Shown in pieces: positions 47,554 through 55,465 of a DNA stretch of 64,000 nt. Position numbers and translations under genes: made by a program. The DNA comes from Haloparvum alkalitolerans (GTDB taxonomy: Archaea > Halobacteriota > Halobacteria > Halobacteriales > Haloferacaceae): contig NZ_JBNLIA010000002.1 in NCBI RefSeq assembly GCF_050122995.1, forward strand, positions 62,001 to 126,000, given 5' to 3'. The notes under the pieces are model-generated. The model was not told the DNA's origin and ran no database searches. It was given only the letters and a program-made list of their open reading frames with translations. Numbering within the stretch: the first letter of the stretch is position 1; the number at the start of each line of letters is the position of its first letter.

Positions 47554-50046
47554 ATGAGTTCCGAGACACCGAATCCCGACGACGTGCGAGCCGCACAGGT
47601 CAAGACCGCCCGCATCGAGGACGAGATGGAGCAGTCGTACATCGACTACGCGATGTCGGTCATCGCGGGGCGCGCGCTCCCCGACGTCCGCGACGGGCTC
47701 AAGCCCGTCCACCGACGCATCCTCTACGCGATGCACGAGGCGGGCATCACGAGCAACACCTCCCACCGGAAGTCCTCCTCCATCGTCGGCGAGACGATGG
47801 GCGATTATCACCCGCACGGCGACTCCCCCATCTACGACGCCTTGGCGCGGATGGCCCAGGACTTCTCGATGCGGTACCCCCTCGTCGACGGGCAGGGGAA
47901 CTTCGGCTCCGTCGACGGCGACCCGCCGGCCGCCCCGCGCTACACGGAGGCGCGCATGGCGCCGCTGGCCGAGGAGATGCTCGCGGACATCGAGCGCGAC
48001 ACGGTCGACTTCCAGAGCAACTACGACGACCGGCTCACGGAGCCGGAAGTGCTCCCGTCCGCGTTCCCGAACCTGCTGGTCAACGGCTCCTCGGGCATCG
48101 CGGTCGGGATGTCGACGAACATCCCGCCGCACAACCTCGGCGAGGTCATCGACGCGACCGTCGAGCTGATCGACGACCCCGAGGCGACCGTCGAGGACCT
48201 GATGGAACACGTCAAGGGACCCGACTTCCCGACGGGCGCCAACATCGTCGGCCGCAACGCGGTCCACAAGGCGTACAAGACCGGTCGCGGCCGGATCCGC
48301 GTCCGCGCCGAGTTCGAGGTCGACGAGGAGGAAGGCCGCATCGTCATCACCGAACTCCCCTTCCAGCAGAACAAGTCCCGGCTGGTCGAGCGCATCGCGG
48401 AGGACGTCAACGACGGCTCCATCGAGGGGATCCGCGACCTGCGCGACGAGTCCGACCGTGACGGCATCCGCGTCGTCGTCGAGCTGAAGCGCGACGCGAT
48501 GGCGGAGGTCGTCAAGAACCAGCTACTGGAGAGCCACCTCGAACGCACCTTCGGCGTCATCAACCTCGCGCTGGTCGACGGCCAGCCGAAGGTGCTCGAC
48601 CTCAAGGAGACGCTCCAGGAGTACCTCGACCACCGCCGCGAGGTCGTCCGCCGGCGCTCCGAGCACGAACTCGCCGAGCGACAGGACCGCGCGCACATCC
48701 TCGAGGGCCGGCTCCGCGCGCTCGACCACGTCGACGAGGTGGTGGAGGCGATCCGGGAGTCCGAAGACCGCGACGCCGCGAAGGCGGCGCTGCGGGACGA
48801 CTTCGACTTCTCCGAGGAGCAGGCCGCCCACATCGTCCGGATGCAGCTCGGCTCGCTCACCTCGATGGAGACCGAGGAGATCGAGTCCGAGTACGAGGAC
48901 GTGACCGCCCGCATCGAGCGGCTGGAGGAGATCCTCGACTCGCAGGCGGAACTCGACGCGGTGATCGAGAAAGAGCTGCTGGAGATCAAAGACGAGTACG
49001 GCGACGAGCGCCGCACCTCCTTCATCGAGGACACCGGCTCCGTCACCCACGAGGACCTCATCCCGGAGGAGGAGTTCGTCGTGGTCATGTCCGAGGACGA
49101 CTACATCAAGCGGATGCCGCTGGACGCCATCCGCGCGCAGAACCGCGGCGGGAAGGGGGTGATCGGCACCGACCTGAAGGAGGAGGACGCCGTCTCCTCC
49201 GTCTTCGTCGCCAACTCCCACGACTACCTACTGGTGTTCACCAACGAGGGCCAGATCTACCAGCTGAAGACCTACGAGATCCCGGAGATGTCCCGCACCG
49301 CCCGCGGGAAATCCGCGGTCAACCTGCTGGACCTAGACGACGGCGAGGAGATCCAGGCGGTCGTCAACACCGACGACCTCGACGACGACGAGTACCTCAC
49401 GATGGTCACCCGGGACGGCTACATCAAGCGAACCGGCGTCGAGGAGTTCGAGAACATCCGCTCGACGGGGATCCGTGCCATCCGGCTGGAGGACGGCGAT
49501 CAGCTGGTCGACGTCGGCGTCACCGACGGCGACTTCGACATCGTCATCGGCAGCCGCGACGGGATGGCGATCCGCTTCGCCGAGGAGGAGGTCCGCGCGA
49601 TGGGCCGCACCGCCCGCGGCGTCCGAGGGATCGACCTCCGCGAGGGCGACGCGGTCGCGGGCGTCGCGGCCGTCGACGCCGACGCGCACGACTGGCTCCT
49701 GACGGTCACCGAGAACGGCTACGGCAAGCGCTCGGACGTGGCGGAGTACCGGCTCCAGTCCCGCAACGGGATGGGCCTCATCGACATCAAGACCGGCGAT
49801 CGGAACGGCGAGGTCGTCTCCGTGGACGCGGTGTCCGCGGGCGACCACCTCGTGACGATGAGCCGCGAAGGCCAGATCCTCCGGACGCGCGTTGAGGACC
49901 TCTCGAAGGTCGGCCGCAACACGATGGGCGTCGTCGTGATGGACCTCGAAGCCGGCGACGAGGTCTCCACGGTCGACATCGTCGACGCGGAGACGGTCGC
50001 GGCCGCCGATGCCGACGAAGAAGCCGACGAGAACGCCGCCGAGTAG
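47554..50046 (+). CDS. gyrA: DNA gyrase subunit A
   Basis: An 830-residue breakage-reunion subunit. Tyr130 in the PRYTEARM motif is the DNA-linked tyrosine. The quinolone-determining helix reads GDYHPHGDSPIYDA, with Ser91 and Asp95 at the E. coli Ser83 and Asp87 positions, so the predicted state is quinolone-susceptible at these sites. A coiled-coil dimer arm (DHRREVVRRRSEHELAERQDRAHILEGRLRAL) and a C-terminal pinwheel of repeats (VVMSEDDYIKRMPLDAI, NRGGKGVIGTDL, ARGKSAVNLLDL) are complete. The tail is acidic. Position directly after gyrB shows co-transcription. Confidence 0.97.
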   Translation: MSSETPNPDDVRAAQVKTARIEDEMEQSYIDYAMSVIAGRALPDVRDGLKPVHRRILYAMHEAGITSNTSHRKSSSIVGETMGDYHPHGDSPIYDALARMAQDFSMRYPLVDGQGNFGSVDGDPPAAPRYTEARMAPLAEEMLADIERDTVDFQSNYDDRLTEPEVLPSAFPNLLVNGSSGIAVGMSTNIPPHNLGEVIDATVELIDDPEATVEDLMEHVKGPDFPTGANIVGRNAVHKAYKTGRGRIRVRAEFEVDEEEGRIVITELPFQQNKSRLVERIAEDVNDGSIEGIRDLRDESDRDGIRVVVELKRDAMAEVVKNQLLESHLERTFGVINLALVDGQPKVLDLKETLQEYLDHRREVVRRRSEHELAERQDRAHILEGRLRALDHVDEVVEAIRESEDRDAAKAALRDDFDFSEEQAAHIVRMQLGSLTSMETEEIESEYEDVTARIERLEEILDSQAELDAVIEKELLEIKDEYGDERRTSFIEDTGSVTHEDLIPEEEFVVVMSEDDYIKRMPLDAIRAQNRGGKGVIGTDLKEEDAVSSVFVANSHDYLLVFTNEGQIYQLKTYEIPEMSRTARGKSAVNLLDLDDGEEIQAVVNTDDLDDDEYLTMVTRDGYIKRTGVEEFENIRSTGIRAIRLEDGDQLVDVGVTDGDFDIVIGSRDGMAIRFAEEEVRAMGRTARGVRGIDLREGDAVAGVAAVDADAHDWLLTVTENGYGKRSDVAEYRLQSRNGMGLIDIKTGDRNGEVVSVDAVSAGDHLVTMSREGQILRTRVEDLSKVGRNTMGVVVMDLEAGDEVSTVDIVDAETVAAADADEEADENAAE

Positions 50047-50101
50047 CACCCGACCGGCGCGAACCGGCAGCCCCTTTTCCGCCCCCGTCGAACCGCCGCC
50101 C

Positions 50102-51388
50102 GTGAACGCCAGCGACCGCGCCGTCGCCGCCTTCACCGCGCTCGGCCACGGCACGTTCCACGGCTTCGAGCTGTCGATCCCGCTGTTCGTCCCGCTGTGG
50201 ATCGCGGAGTTCGGCGTCTCGGCGACGGTCGTCGGCGCCGTCACGGGCGCCAGCTACGCCCTCATCGGCCTGCTCGCGCCGCTTTCGGGCGCGGCGGCGG
50301 ACCGGTGGGGGTCGCGGCGGCTCGTCCTGCTGTCCATCGGCGGGATGGGCGCCGCCTTCGCCGGCCTGTACCTCGCGTCCACGCTCGCCGGCGTGACGCT
50401 CGCGCTGCTGGCGTGGGGCGCCGCGGCGAGCCTCTATCATCCCGCCGGCCTCTCGCTGATCAGTCGCGGCGCCGACCGCCGGGGGACGGTCCTCGCGGTC
50501 CACGGCGCGGGCGGCAACGTCGGGATGGTGGTCGGCCCGCTCGCGGTCATCCTCGCGCTCACGGCCGCCGAGTGGCGGGCGGTCGCCGCGGCGCTCGCGG
50601 TCCCCGCCGCGGTCGCGGTGCTGGTGGGGCTCCGGGTGCGGATCGACCGGGACGGTGAGGGCGACCGGGACGGTGACGGAGGTGGTGGACGTGGGGATGA
50701 CGCGGACGGAGAGTCGGAGGCGGAGCGGTCGGCCGCGGCCGCCGCCGAGACGCCCCGCGGCGCGCTTCTCGCGCTCGTCGCGGACTCCCGGCGGCTGTTC
50801 GCGGGCGGCTTCCTGCTCGTCTTCGCGATCCAGATGGTCTACGGCGTCTACTACCGCGGCGCGTTCACCTTCCTGCCGGACGTGCTCGCCGGCGTCCCCG
50901 TCTTCGAGCCGCTGACGCTCGGCGGCCGCGACCTGGAGGCGAGTCGGCTCGCGTACACGTGGCTCCTGCTCGTGGGCGTCGCGGGGCAGTACGCCGGCGG
51001 CCTCGCCAGCGACCGACTCTCGCCCGAGCGGACGCTGCTGGCGGCGTTCGCCGGGCTGGCGGTCGTCTCCGTCGCGTTCCTCCCCCTCTCGAACGCCGGC
51101 GTCGCCCCGCTGCTCGCGGTCTGTGCCCTGCTCGGCTTCTTCGCGTACGCCGTCGCGCCCGTGGCGCAGACGGTCGTCGCGCGCAGCGTCGACGAGGCGA
51201 GCCACGGGCTCTCGTTCGGCTTCGTCTACCTCGGGACGTTCGGCGTCGGCGCGCTCGGCGCGCTGCTTGCCGGCGCGGCCCTCGACGCCGGCGGCTCGGA
51301 GGCCCTGTTCGCCGGCCTGACGGGGGTCGCGATGCTCGCGGCCGCGCTCGCGGGCGCACTGGCGGTTCGGACCGCGCGCTCGTCCTGA
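50102..51388 (+). CDS. Major facilitator superfamily transporter
   Basis: A 428-residue MFS protein with about 12 membrane helices. The cytoplasmic loop between helices 2 and 3 reads SGAAADRWGSRRLVL (the GxxxDRxGxR motif), and the N-terminal half has GHGTFHGFELSIPLFVPLWIAEFG. An acidic central loop of about 45 residues joins the halves. The C-terminal half has LLGFFAYAVAPVAQTVVARSVDEASHGLSFGFVYLGTFGVG. The GTG start at 50102 is 55 nt after gyrA, so read-through is possible. The substrate is unknown. Confidence 0.82.
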   Translation: MNASDRAVAAFTALGHGTFHGFELSIPLFVPLWIAEFGVSATVVGAVTGASYALIGLLAPLSGAAADRWGSRRLVLLSIGGMGAAFAGLYLASTLAGVTLALLAWGAAASLYHPAGLSLISRGADRRGTVLAVHGAGGNVGMVVGPLAVILALTAAEWRAVAAALAVPAAVAVLVGLRVRIDRDGEGDRDGDGGGGRGDDADGESEAERSAAAAAETPRGALLALVADSRRLFAGGFLLVFAIQMVYGVYYRGAFTFLPDVLAGVPVFEPLTLGGRDLEASRLAYTWLLLVGVAGQYAGGLASDRLSPERTLLAAFAGLAVVSVAFLPLSNAGVAPLLAVCALLGFFAYAVAPVAQTVVARSVDEASHGLSFGFVYLGTFGVGALGALLAGAALDAGGSEALFAGLTGVAMLAAALAGALAVRTARSS

Positions 51389-51509
51389 GGCGAGCGCGGA
51401 GGTACCGAGAACGGGGGAGTTCGTCGCGGCCTGCCGAGACGGGTCGGACGAATCGGATGTGTCCTGATCGAAGATGTCCTGAGCAACGGTTCCCGAGCCC
51501 AGAACCCGC
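51389..51509. other. 121-nt convergent gap without a gene
   Basis: This lies between the stops of the MFS gene and the DJ-1/PfpI gene. It has two related stretches, GATGTGTCCTGA and GATGTCCTGA, and no mosaic-repeat module. No RNA gene is recognisable. Confidence 0.5.
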
Positions 51510-52199
51510 CTACAGCTCCAGCACGTCGATCAGCGTCTCCGCGGCTGCCTCGGAGGAACCGGGGCCACGGGCGGTGATCAGGTCGCCGTCGACGGTGACG
51601 CTCGTGTCCGCGTCGAGTTCGGCATCCCAGAGGCCGCCGGCGGCGACGACCTCGTCCTCGACCCAGTAGGGGAGCTTGCGCCCGTCCGGGAGCACGTCGT
51701 CGTCGTCCACGATGTCCGCCTCCCACGCGTTCGGGAAGCCGGTGACCTCGCGGCCCTCCACGAGGAAGGAGCCGTCCGCCTCGCGCGTGAACGCGAGGAT
51801 CCCGACCGCGTGACAGACGACGAGCGCGACGCCGTCCTCGCCGGCGACCGCCTCGAGCAGGAGCTGGCGCGCGTCACGGTCCTGGTTTACGTCCCAGACC
51901 GTGCCGTGGCCGCCGGGGAACACGACCGCGTCGTGGTCGGCCGCGGAGGCGGCCGCCAGCGGGATCGGGTCGTTGAGGGCCGGGTCCGCGCCCGCGACCT
52001 CGCGGTAGCGCTCCGCGGTCTCCTCGCCGACGGTCTCCGGGTCGAGCGAGCGCTCGTCCGGCTCCGGGGCCGTGCCCGAGGGCGTCGCGACCGTGACGTC
52101 GACGCCGGCGGCGCCCAGCGCGTTCAGCGGCTCGATGCACTCCTCGGCCCAGTACCCCTCCTCGCTGACGACGAACAGCGCGGTCTGCGTATCGCTCAT
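51510..52199 (-). CDS. DJ-1/PfpI-family (Hsp31-like) protein
   Basis: A 229-residue class I amidotransferase-like protein of the DJ-1/PfpI superfamily, which includes glyoxalase III, deglycase-type and peptidase activities. Nucleophile Cys129 and His130 sit in VALVVCHAVG at the nucleophile elbow, with the acidic residue Glu20 in SEEGYWAEEC. FPGGHGTVWDVNQ is the Hsp31-type loop. Length and EGREVTGFPNAWEADIV match the larger Hsp31/YraA-like members. Aldehyde detoxification is the most likely role, from family knowledge only. Confidence 0.85.
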   Translation of the reverse strand: MSDTQTALFVVSEEGYWAEECIEPLNALGAAGVDVTVATPSGTAPEPDERSLDPETVGEETAERYREVAGADPALNDPIPLAAASAADHDAVVFPGGHGTVWDVNQDRDARQLLLEAVAGEDGVALVVCHAVGILAFTREADGSFLVEGREVTGFPNAWEADIVDDDDVLPDGRKLPYWVEDEVVAAGGLWDAELDADTSVTVDGDLITARGPGSSEAAAETLIDVLEL

Positions 52200-52317
52200 G
52201 CAGTTCCGGTTCGGGCCGGCGACGCAAAAGGCCGTGGTGGCCGGCAGGTCGGACCGGGATCGGAAGGCCCCGGGATGGTCGGGGCGGCGCGAGGAGTCGG
52301 TCCCCGCCGCTCCGCGG

Positions 52318-52887
52318 CTACCCGTCGCCGTCCTCGTCGACGATGACGACCTCGCCGTCCTCGACAGTGACGTTGATCAGCGTCTTCACGTCGTAGTCGG
52401 TGTCGTCGAGTTCGTTCTCGCCCGCCTTCTTGATCACCGCGAGCACGTCGACCACGTCCGCGCCGACCTCGTTCGTGAGCGCGTCGAGGATGGCCTTCAT
52501 CGTGCCGCCCGTCGAGAGCACGTCGTCGAGGACGAGCACGCGGTCGCCCGCCTCCACGTCGTTGATGTACATCTCGGACTCGGAGTAGCCCGTCTCCTGG
52601 AACAGCGGCACCTCGCCGTCGAGGCCGTACTGGCGCTTGCGGATGACGACGAGCGGGATGTCCGTCATCAGCGAGAGCGCGGTGGAGATGTGGATCCCCA
52701 TGGCCGCGGGGGTGACGATCTTGTCGACGTTCTCCAGTTCCGTCTTCCGGATCATCCGGATGACGATCTCGCGGAGGAGCTCCGGCTCCAGCATCGGAAC
52801 GCCGTCGCTGATGGGGTGGACGAAGTACTCGTAGTCGCCTTTCTCGATGATCGGCGCGTCGAGGAGTGACTGCCGCAACTGGTCCAT
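52318..52887 (-). CDS. hpt: Hypoxanthine/guanine phosphoribosyltransferase
   Basis: A 189-residue type I phosphoribosyltransferase for purine salvage, transferring phosphoribosyl from PRPP to hypoxanthine, guanine or adenine. The PRPP-binding motif RVLVLDDVLSTGGTMKAI is at about residues 118-135, and the hood region contains IVTPAAMGIHISTALSLMTDIPLVVIRKRQYGLDGEVPLFQETGYSESEMYI. This matches the archaeal HGPRTase-like group. I chose the ATG at 52885-52887 (MDQLRQSLLDAPIIEKGDYEYFV). Base specificity among archaeal members varies. Confidence 0.9.
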   Translation of the reverse strand: MDQLRQSLLDAPIIEKGDYEYFVHPISDGVPMLEPELLREIVIRMIRKTELENVDKIVTPAAMGIHISTALSLMTDIPLVVIRKRQYGLDGEVPLFQETGYSESEMYINDVEAGDRVLVLDDVLSTGGTMKAILDALTNEVGADVVDVLAVIKKAGENELDDTDYDVKTLINVTVEDGEVVIVDEDGDG

Positions 52888-53000
52888 GTCGCGCGTACCA
52901 ACCCGGGCGGATAAAGTCTGGCGGTTATGCCGCCGACTGTGAGGTGTCCACAGACGGCTCGGCCCCGAAGCGCGGCTGGACTCCGGCGGCGCGAGACGCC

Positions 53001-54446
53001 TCAGTCGTGCGGGAACGCGGCGTCCGGATCGTGGTCCGGCGCCGCGGGCGCGTCCGCGAGCGTCTCGAAGAAGCGGCCGGAGACGATGTCCTCGACCACG
53101 TCGGTCAGGGTCTCCTCCGCCTCCTCGTCGACCTCCCCGAGGATGCCGAGCGGGACCTGCGCGCCGGCCATGTCGGCGTGTCCGCCCGCGGAGCCGATCT
53201 GGTCGAGCGCCTCCCGGAGCGTCTCGCCGAGGTCGATGGACGCGCCGCGCGCGCGAGCGGAGACGTAGACGACGCCGTCCATGTAGCCGTAGACGAGCGA
53301 CACCGTCACGTCTTCCAGGTTCAGCAGTCGCTCGGCCGCCTGCGCGAGCGCGTCGCGGTCGTTGATCGGTCCGGCGCACGAGGCGACCGCCGACCCCCGC
53401 ACGTCCCGGTTCCGGATCGCCTCCGCGAGCGTCTCGACGGTGTTCGCGCTCACGCTCGGCGACTCGACGCGCTCGAGCACCTCCTCGTCGACGAACGGGA
53501 GGAGGTTCGCGCCCGCCTCGAAGTCCGCGGCCGACACTTCGCGAGTGAGATCGCGCGTGTCGACGCGGATCCCGTACAGTAGGGCGGTCGCGGTCCGGCG
53601 GTCCGGCTCGATCCCGAGCCGGTCGAGGTACTCGGCGAGGATGGTGCTCGTCGCGCCCAGGTCCGGCCTGATGTCGACGTAGGCGCCGTCGACCGGGCCG
53701 CGCGGCGGATGGTGGTCGACGACGACGGCGACCGGCGTCTCGGGGTCGAGGCTGTCGTTGACGCCCGCGCGCGAGTGGTCGACCAGGGCGATTCCGCCGT
53801 ACTCATCCGGGTTGATCGACTCCACGTTCCGGATCGGGATGTCCAGCAGGTTCACGAGCGCGCGGTTCTCCTGATGGGAGATCTCGCCGTGATAACACGC
53901 CTCCGCGGGCACTCCGACGGCCTCCGCGACGCGCACCAGGGCGATGGCGCTCGCGATGGCGTCGGGGTCGGGATTGTCGTGGGTCACGACCGCCAGCGGC
54001 CCGTTCAGTTTCCGGAGCGCCGCGAACAGCGACGCCAGGCGCTCGCCCTCGTCCGCGCCCGCGGCCGCGACGACGCGGTCCGCGAGCGCGTCGACGGGGT
54101 CGATGAGTCGGTCGGCCGTCTCCCGGAGTCGGTCACGGACGGCGTCCGCCGGGTTCTCGCCGGCGTACGCAACGATCAGCGCGTCGGGGAACGCCGCCCG
54201 CGCCGACAGCGCGGCGGCGAGGTTCCGGTCCGGGTCGTCGCTCGCGACCACGACGACCGCCGCCCTGTCGGGGTAGTTGGCGGAGTCGGTCGGGTCCGCC
54301 TCGACGGCGGCGACGTTGGCCTCCCGGAGCGTCGTCACCCAGCCGGTGTCGGTAGCGACGACGTGTAACTCGCCGCGGCGCTCTCGCGCCCGCTCGACGA
54401 GCGTGTGACCGACGGAGCCGCAGCCGAGAACCAGCCGCCGTACCAT
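53001..54446 (-). CDS. RCK/TrkA-N domain fused to DHH-DHHA1 phosphoesterase
   Basis: A 481-residue fusion. Residues 1-130 are a Rossmann-type TrkA-N/RCK domain: MVRRLVLGCGSVGHTLVERARERRG, then VAAVEADPTDSANYPDRAAVVVVASDDPDRNLAAALSAR. Residues 150-470 are a DHH phosphoesterase: THDNPDPDAIASAIAL (metal site), ALVDHSRAG, VVVDHHPPRG, and C-terminal DHHA1 with SAGGHADMAGAQVP. The DHH part resembles NrnA-like nanoRNases or cyclic-dinucleotide phosphodiesterases. The RCK domain could bind a nucleotide and control it, but the substrate is unknown. Its start is the 5' boundary of the largest repeat gap. Confidence 0.85.
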   Translation of the reverse strand: MVRRLVLGCGSVGHTLVERARERRGELHVVATDTGWVTTLREANVAAVEADPTDSANYPDRAAVVVVASDDPDRNLAAALSARAAFPDALIVAYAGENPADAVRDRLRETADRLIDPVDALADRVVAAAGADEGERLASLFAALRKLNGPLAVVTHDNPDPDAIASAIALVRVAEAVGVPAEACYHGEISHQENRALVNLLDIPIRNVESINPDEYGGIALVDHSRAGVNDSLDPETPVAVVVDHHPPRGPVDGAYVDIRPDLGATSTILAEYLDRLGIEPDRRTATALLYGIRVDTRDLTREVSAADFEAGANLLPFVDEEVLERVESPSVSANTVETLAEAIRNRDVRGSAVASCAGPINDRDALAQAAERLLNLEDVTVSLVYGYMDGVVYVSARARGASIDLGETLREALDQIGSAGGHADMAGAQVPLGILGEVDEEAEETLTDVVEDIVSGRFFETLADAPAAPDHDPDAAFPHD

Positions 54447-54626
54447 GTGCCCGTCCCTGCGGGACGCGGACTCAAAACGGTACCGTCACGGTGAGTCCGG
54501 TGGACCGACCCCCGAGGCGATGGGCTGCGAGCCATCCCACCCAACTGCACTCACGGCGGGAGTCCTTCGGTATCAGCCAAAAACGTTCGTCCCACGTGCG
54601 GTCGCGGTGCTGTGCGTGGCGGTGCG

Positions 54627-55345
54627 GTCGGCGCGCGCCGCGGCGACCCCGTGTCGCCGCGACCGCGCGAGGTCGCCAGCGCGCTACTGCACGCTGGCTG
54701 CTCGAAAATCTCCGATTTTCGGTGGAGGGCGCGGGGCGGCCGCCTGCGGTGTCTCCGGCGCGCCACTGCACGCCGGAGGCCAGCGGGACGCGGTTTGTCC
54801 CGCGCTGCGGTTCCGCGCCCCGCCCGCGGCCGAGGCTGGGGAGGTGTGAGGCTGCTGTGCGGTCGCGGTGCGGTGCTGTGCGGGGTGGGACTGAAAGGGG
54901 CAGCCGGCTCGAACCCGCCCGGACGACGCTCTCGCGAGCCTGCCGAGCGAGAGTCAGCAAGTCGCAGCCCGGACCCGTCCGTCGGGCGGTGCGGAGAGAC
55001 GCAACGGAACGCCCGGACCGTCTTGCCAGACAAGCACCGCAGCGGGCTGTGTCTCCAGCGCGCCACTGCACGCTGGAGGCTAGCGAGACGCGGTTTGTCT
55101 CGCCAAGCGGAGAGCGAGGAGCGCAGCGAGGGTCCCGCGAGCCTGCCGAGCGGGACGACGGCAGTCGCAGCCCGGCAGCCCGCTACCGCAGGCAGCCCGG
55201 ACCGCCTGCCGGAACCCGGCGCGGTCGAGCCGGCTGGGGCTTTCTGGATGTTGCTGTCTAGAGCAGTATTTGTAGCAGATCCAGATCAGTAGGAGGGAGA
55301 GCCGGCTGGGGCTTTCTGGATGTTGCTGTCTGGAGTAACCGGATC
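54627..55345 (+). repeat. Mosaic hairpin repeat, copy D (plus orientation, largest copy)
   Basis: This fills most of a 1019-nt gene-free gap. Order: hairpin CGCGGCGAC-CCCGT-GTCGCCGCG (54639-54661); GCCAGCG/CGCTGGC with loop CGCTACTGCA (54675-54698); CGAAAATC-TCC-GATTTTCG; CTCCGGCG/CGCCGGAG with loop CGCCACTGCA (54753-54778); GCGGGAC/GTCCCGC with loop GCGGTTT (54783-54803); a left arm (54893-54911); CTCTCGC/GCGAGAG with loop GAGCCTGCCGA (54929-54953); CTCCAGCG/CGCTGGAG (55053-55078); GCGAGAC/GTCTCGC (55083-55103); GTCCCGC/GCGGGAC (55132-55156); right arm CGAGCCGGCTGGGGCTTTC (55226-55244). The right arm plus tail occurs twice, 71 nt apart. Confidence 0.88.
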
Positions 55346-55465
55346 TGCAGCCGACACGGAAACCTCGCCGTCCGAAGCGCAGGTAGAAACGCTCTACCAG
55401 TCACAAATACGTCGCCGGTCAACGACCGAATGCGTCGTCGGAAAAACGTGTGAGAAGCGTCCGCG
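55346..55465. other. Gene-free stretch between repeat D and nuoN
   Basis: The remaining 120 nt after the repeat, up to the nuoN stop codon, is less GC-rich than coding DNA. No RNA gene, protein or obvious terminator hairpin is seen. The nuoN transcript must end here or inside the repeat. Confidence 0.4.

Noticed and set aside
54550..55292. Insertion sequence in the 1-kb gap before nuoN
   Set aside because: No transposase, terminal inverted repeats of IS type or target-site duplication could be seen. The gap is explained by modules of the mosaic repeat. A non-autonomous element is still possible and is noted as a finding.
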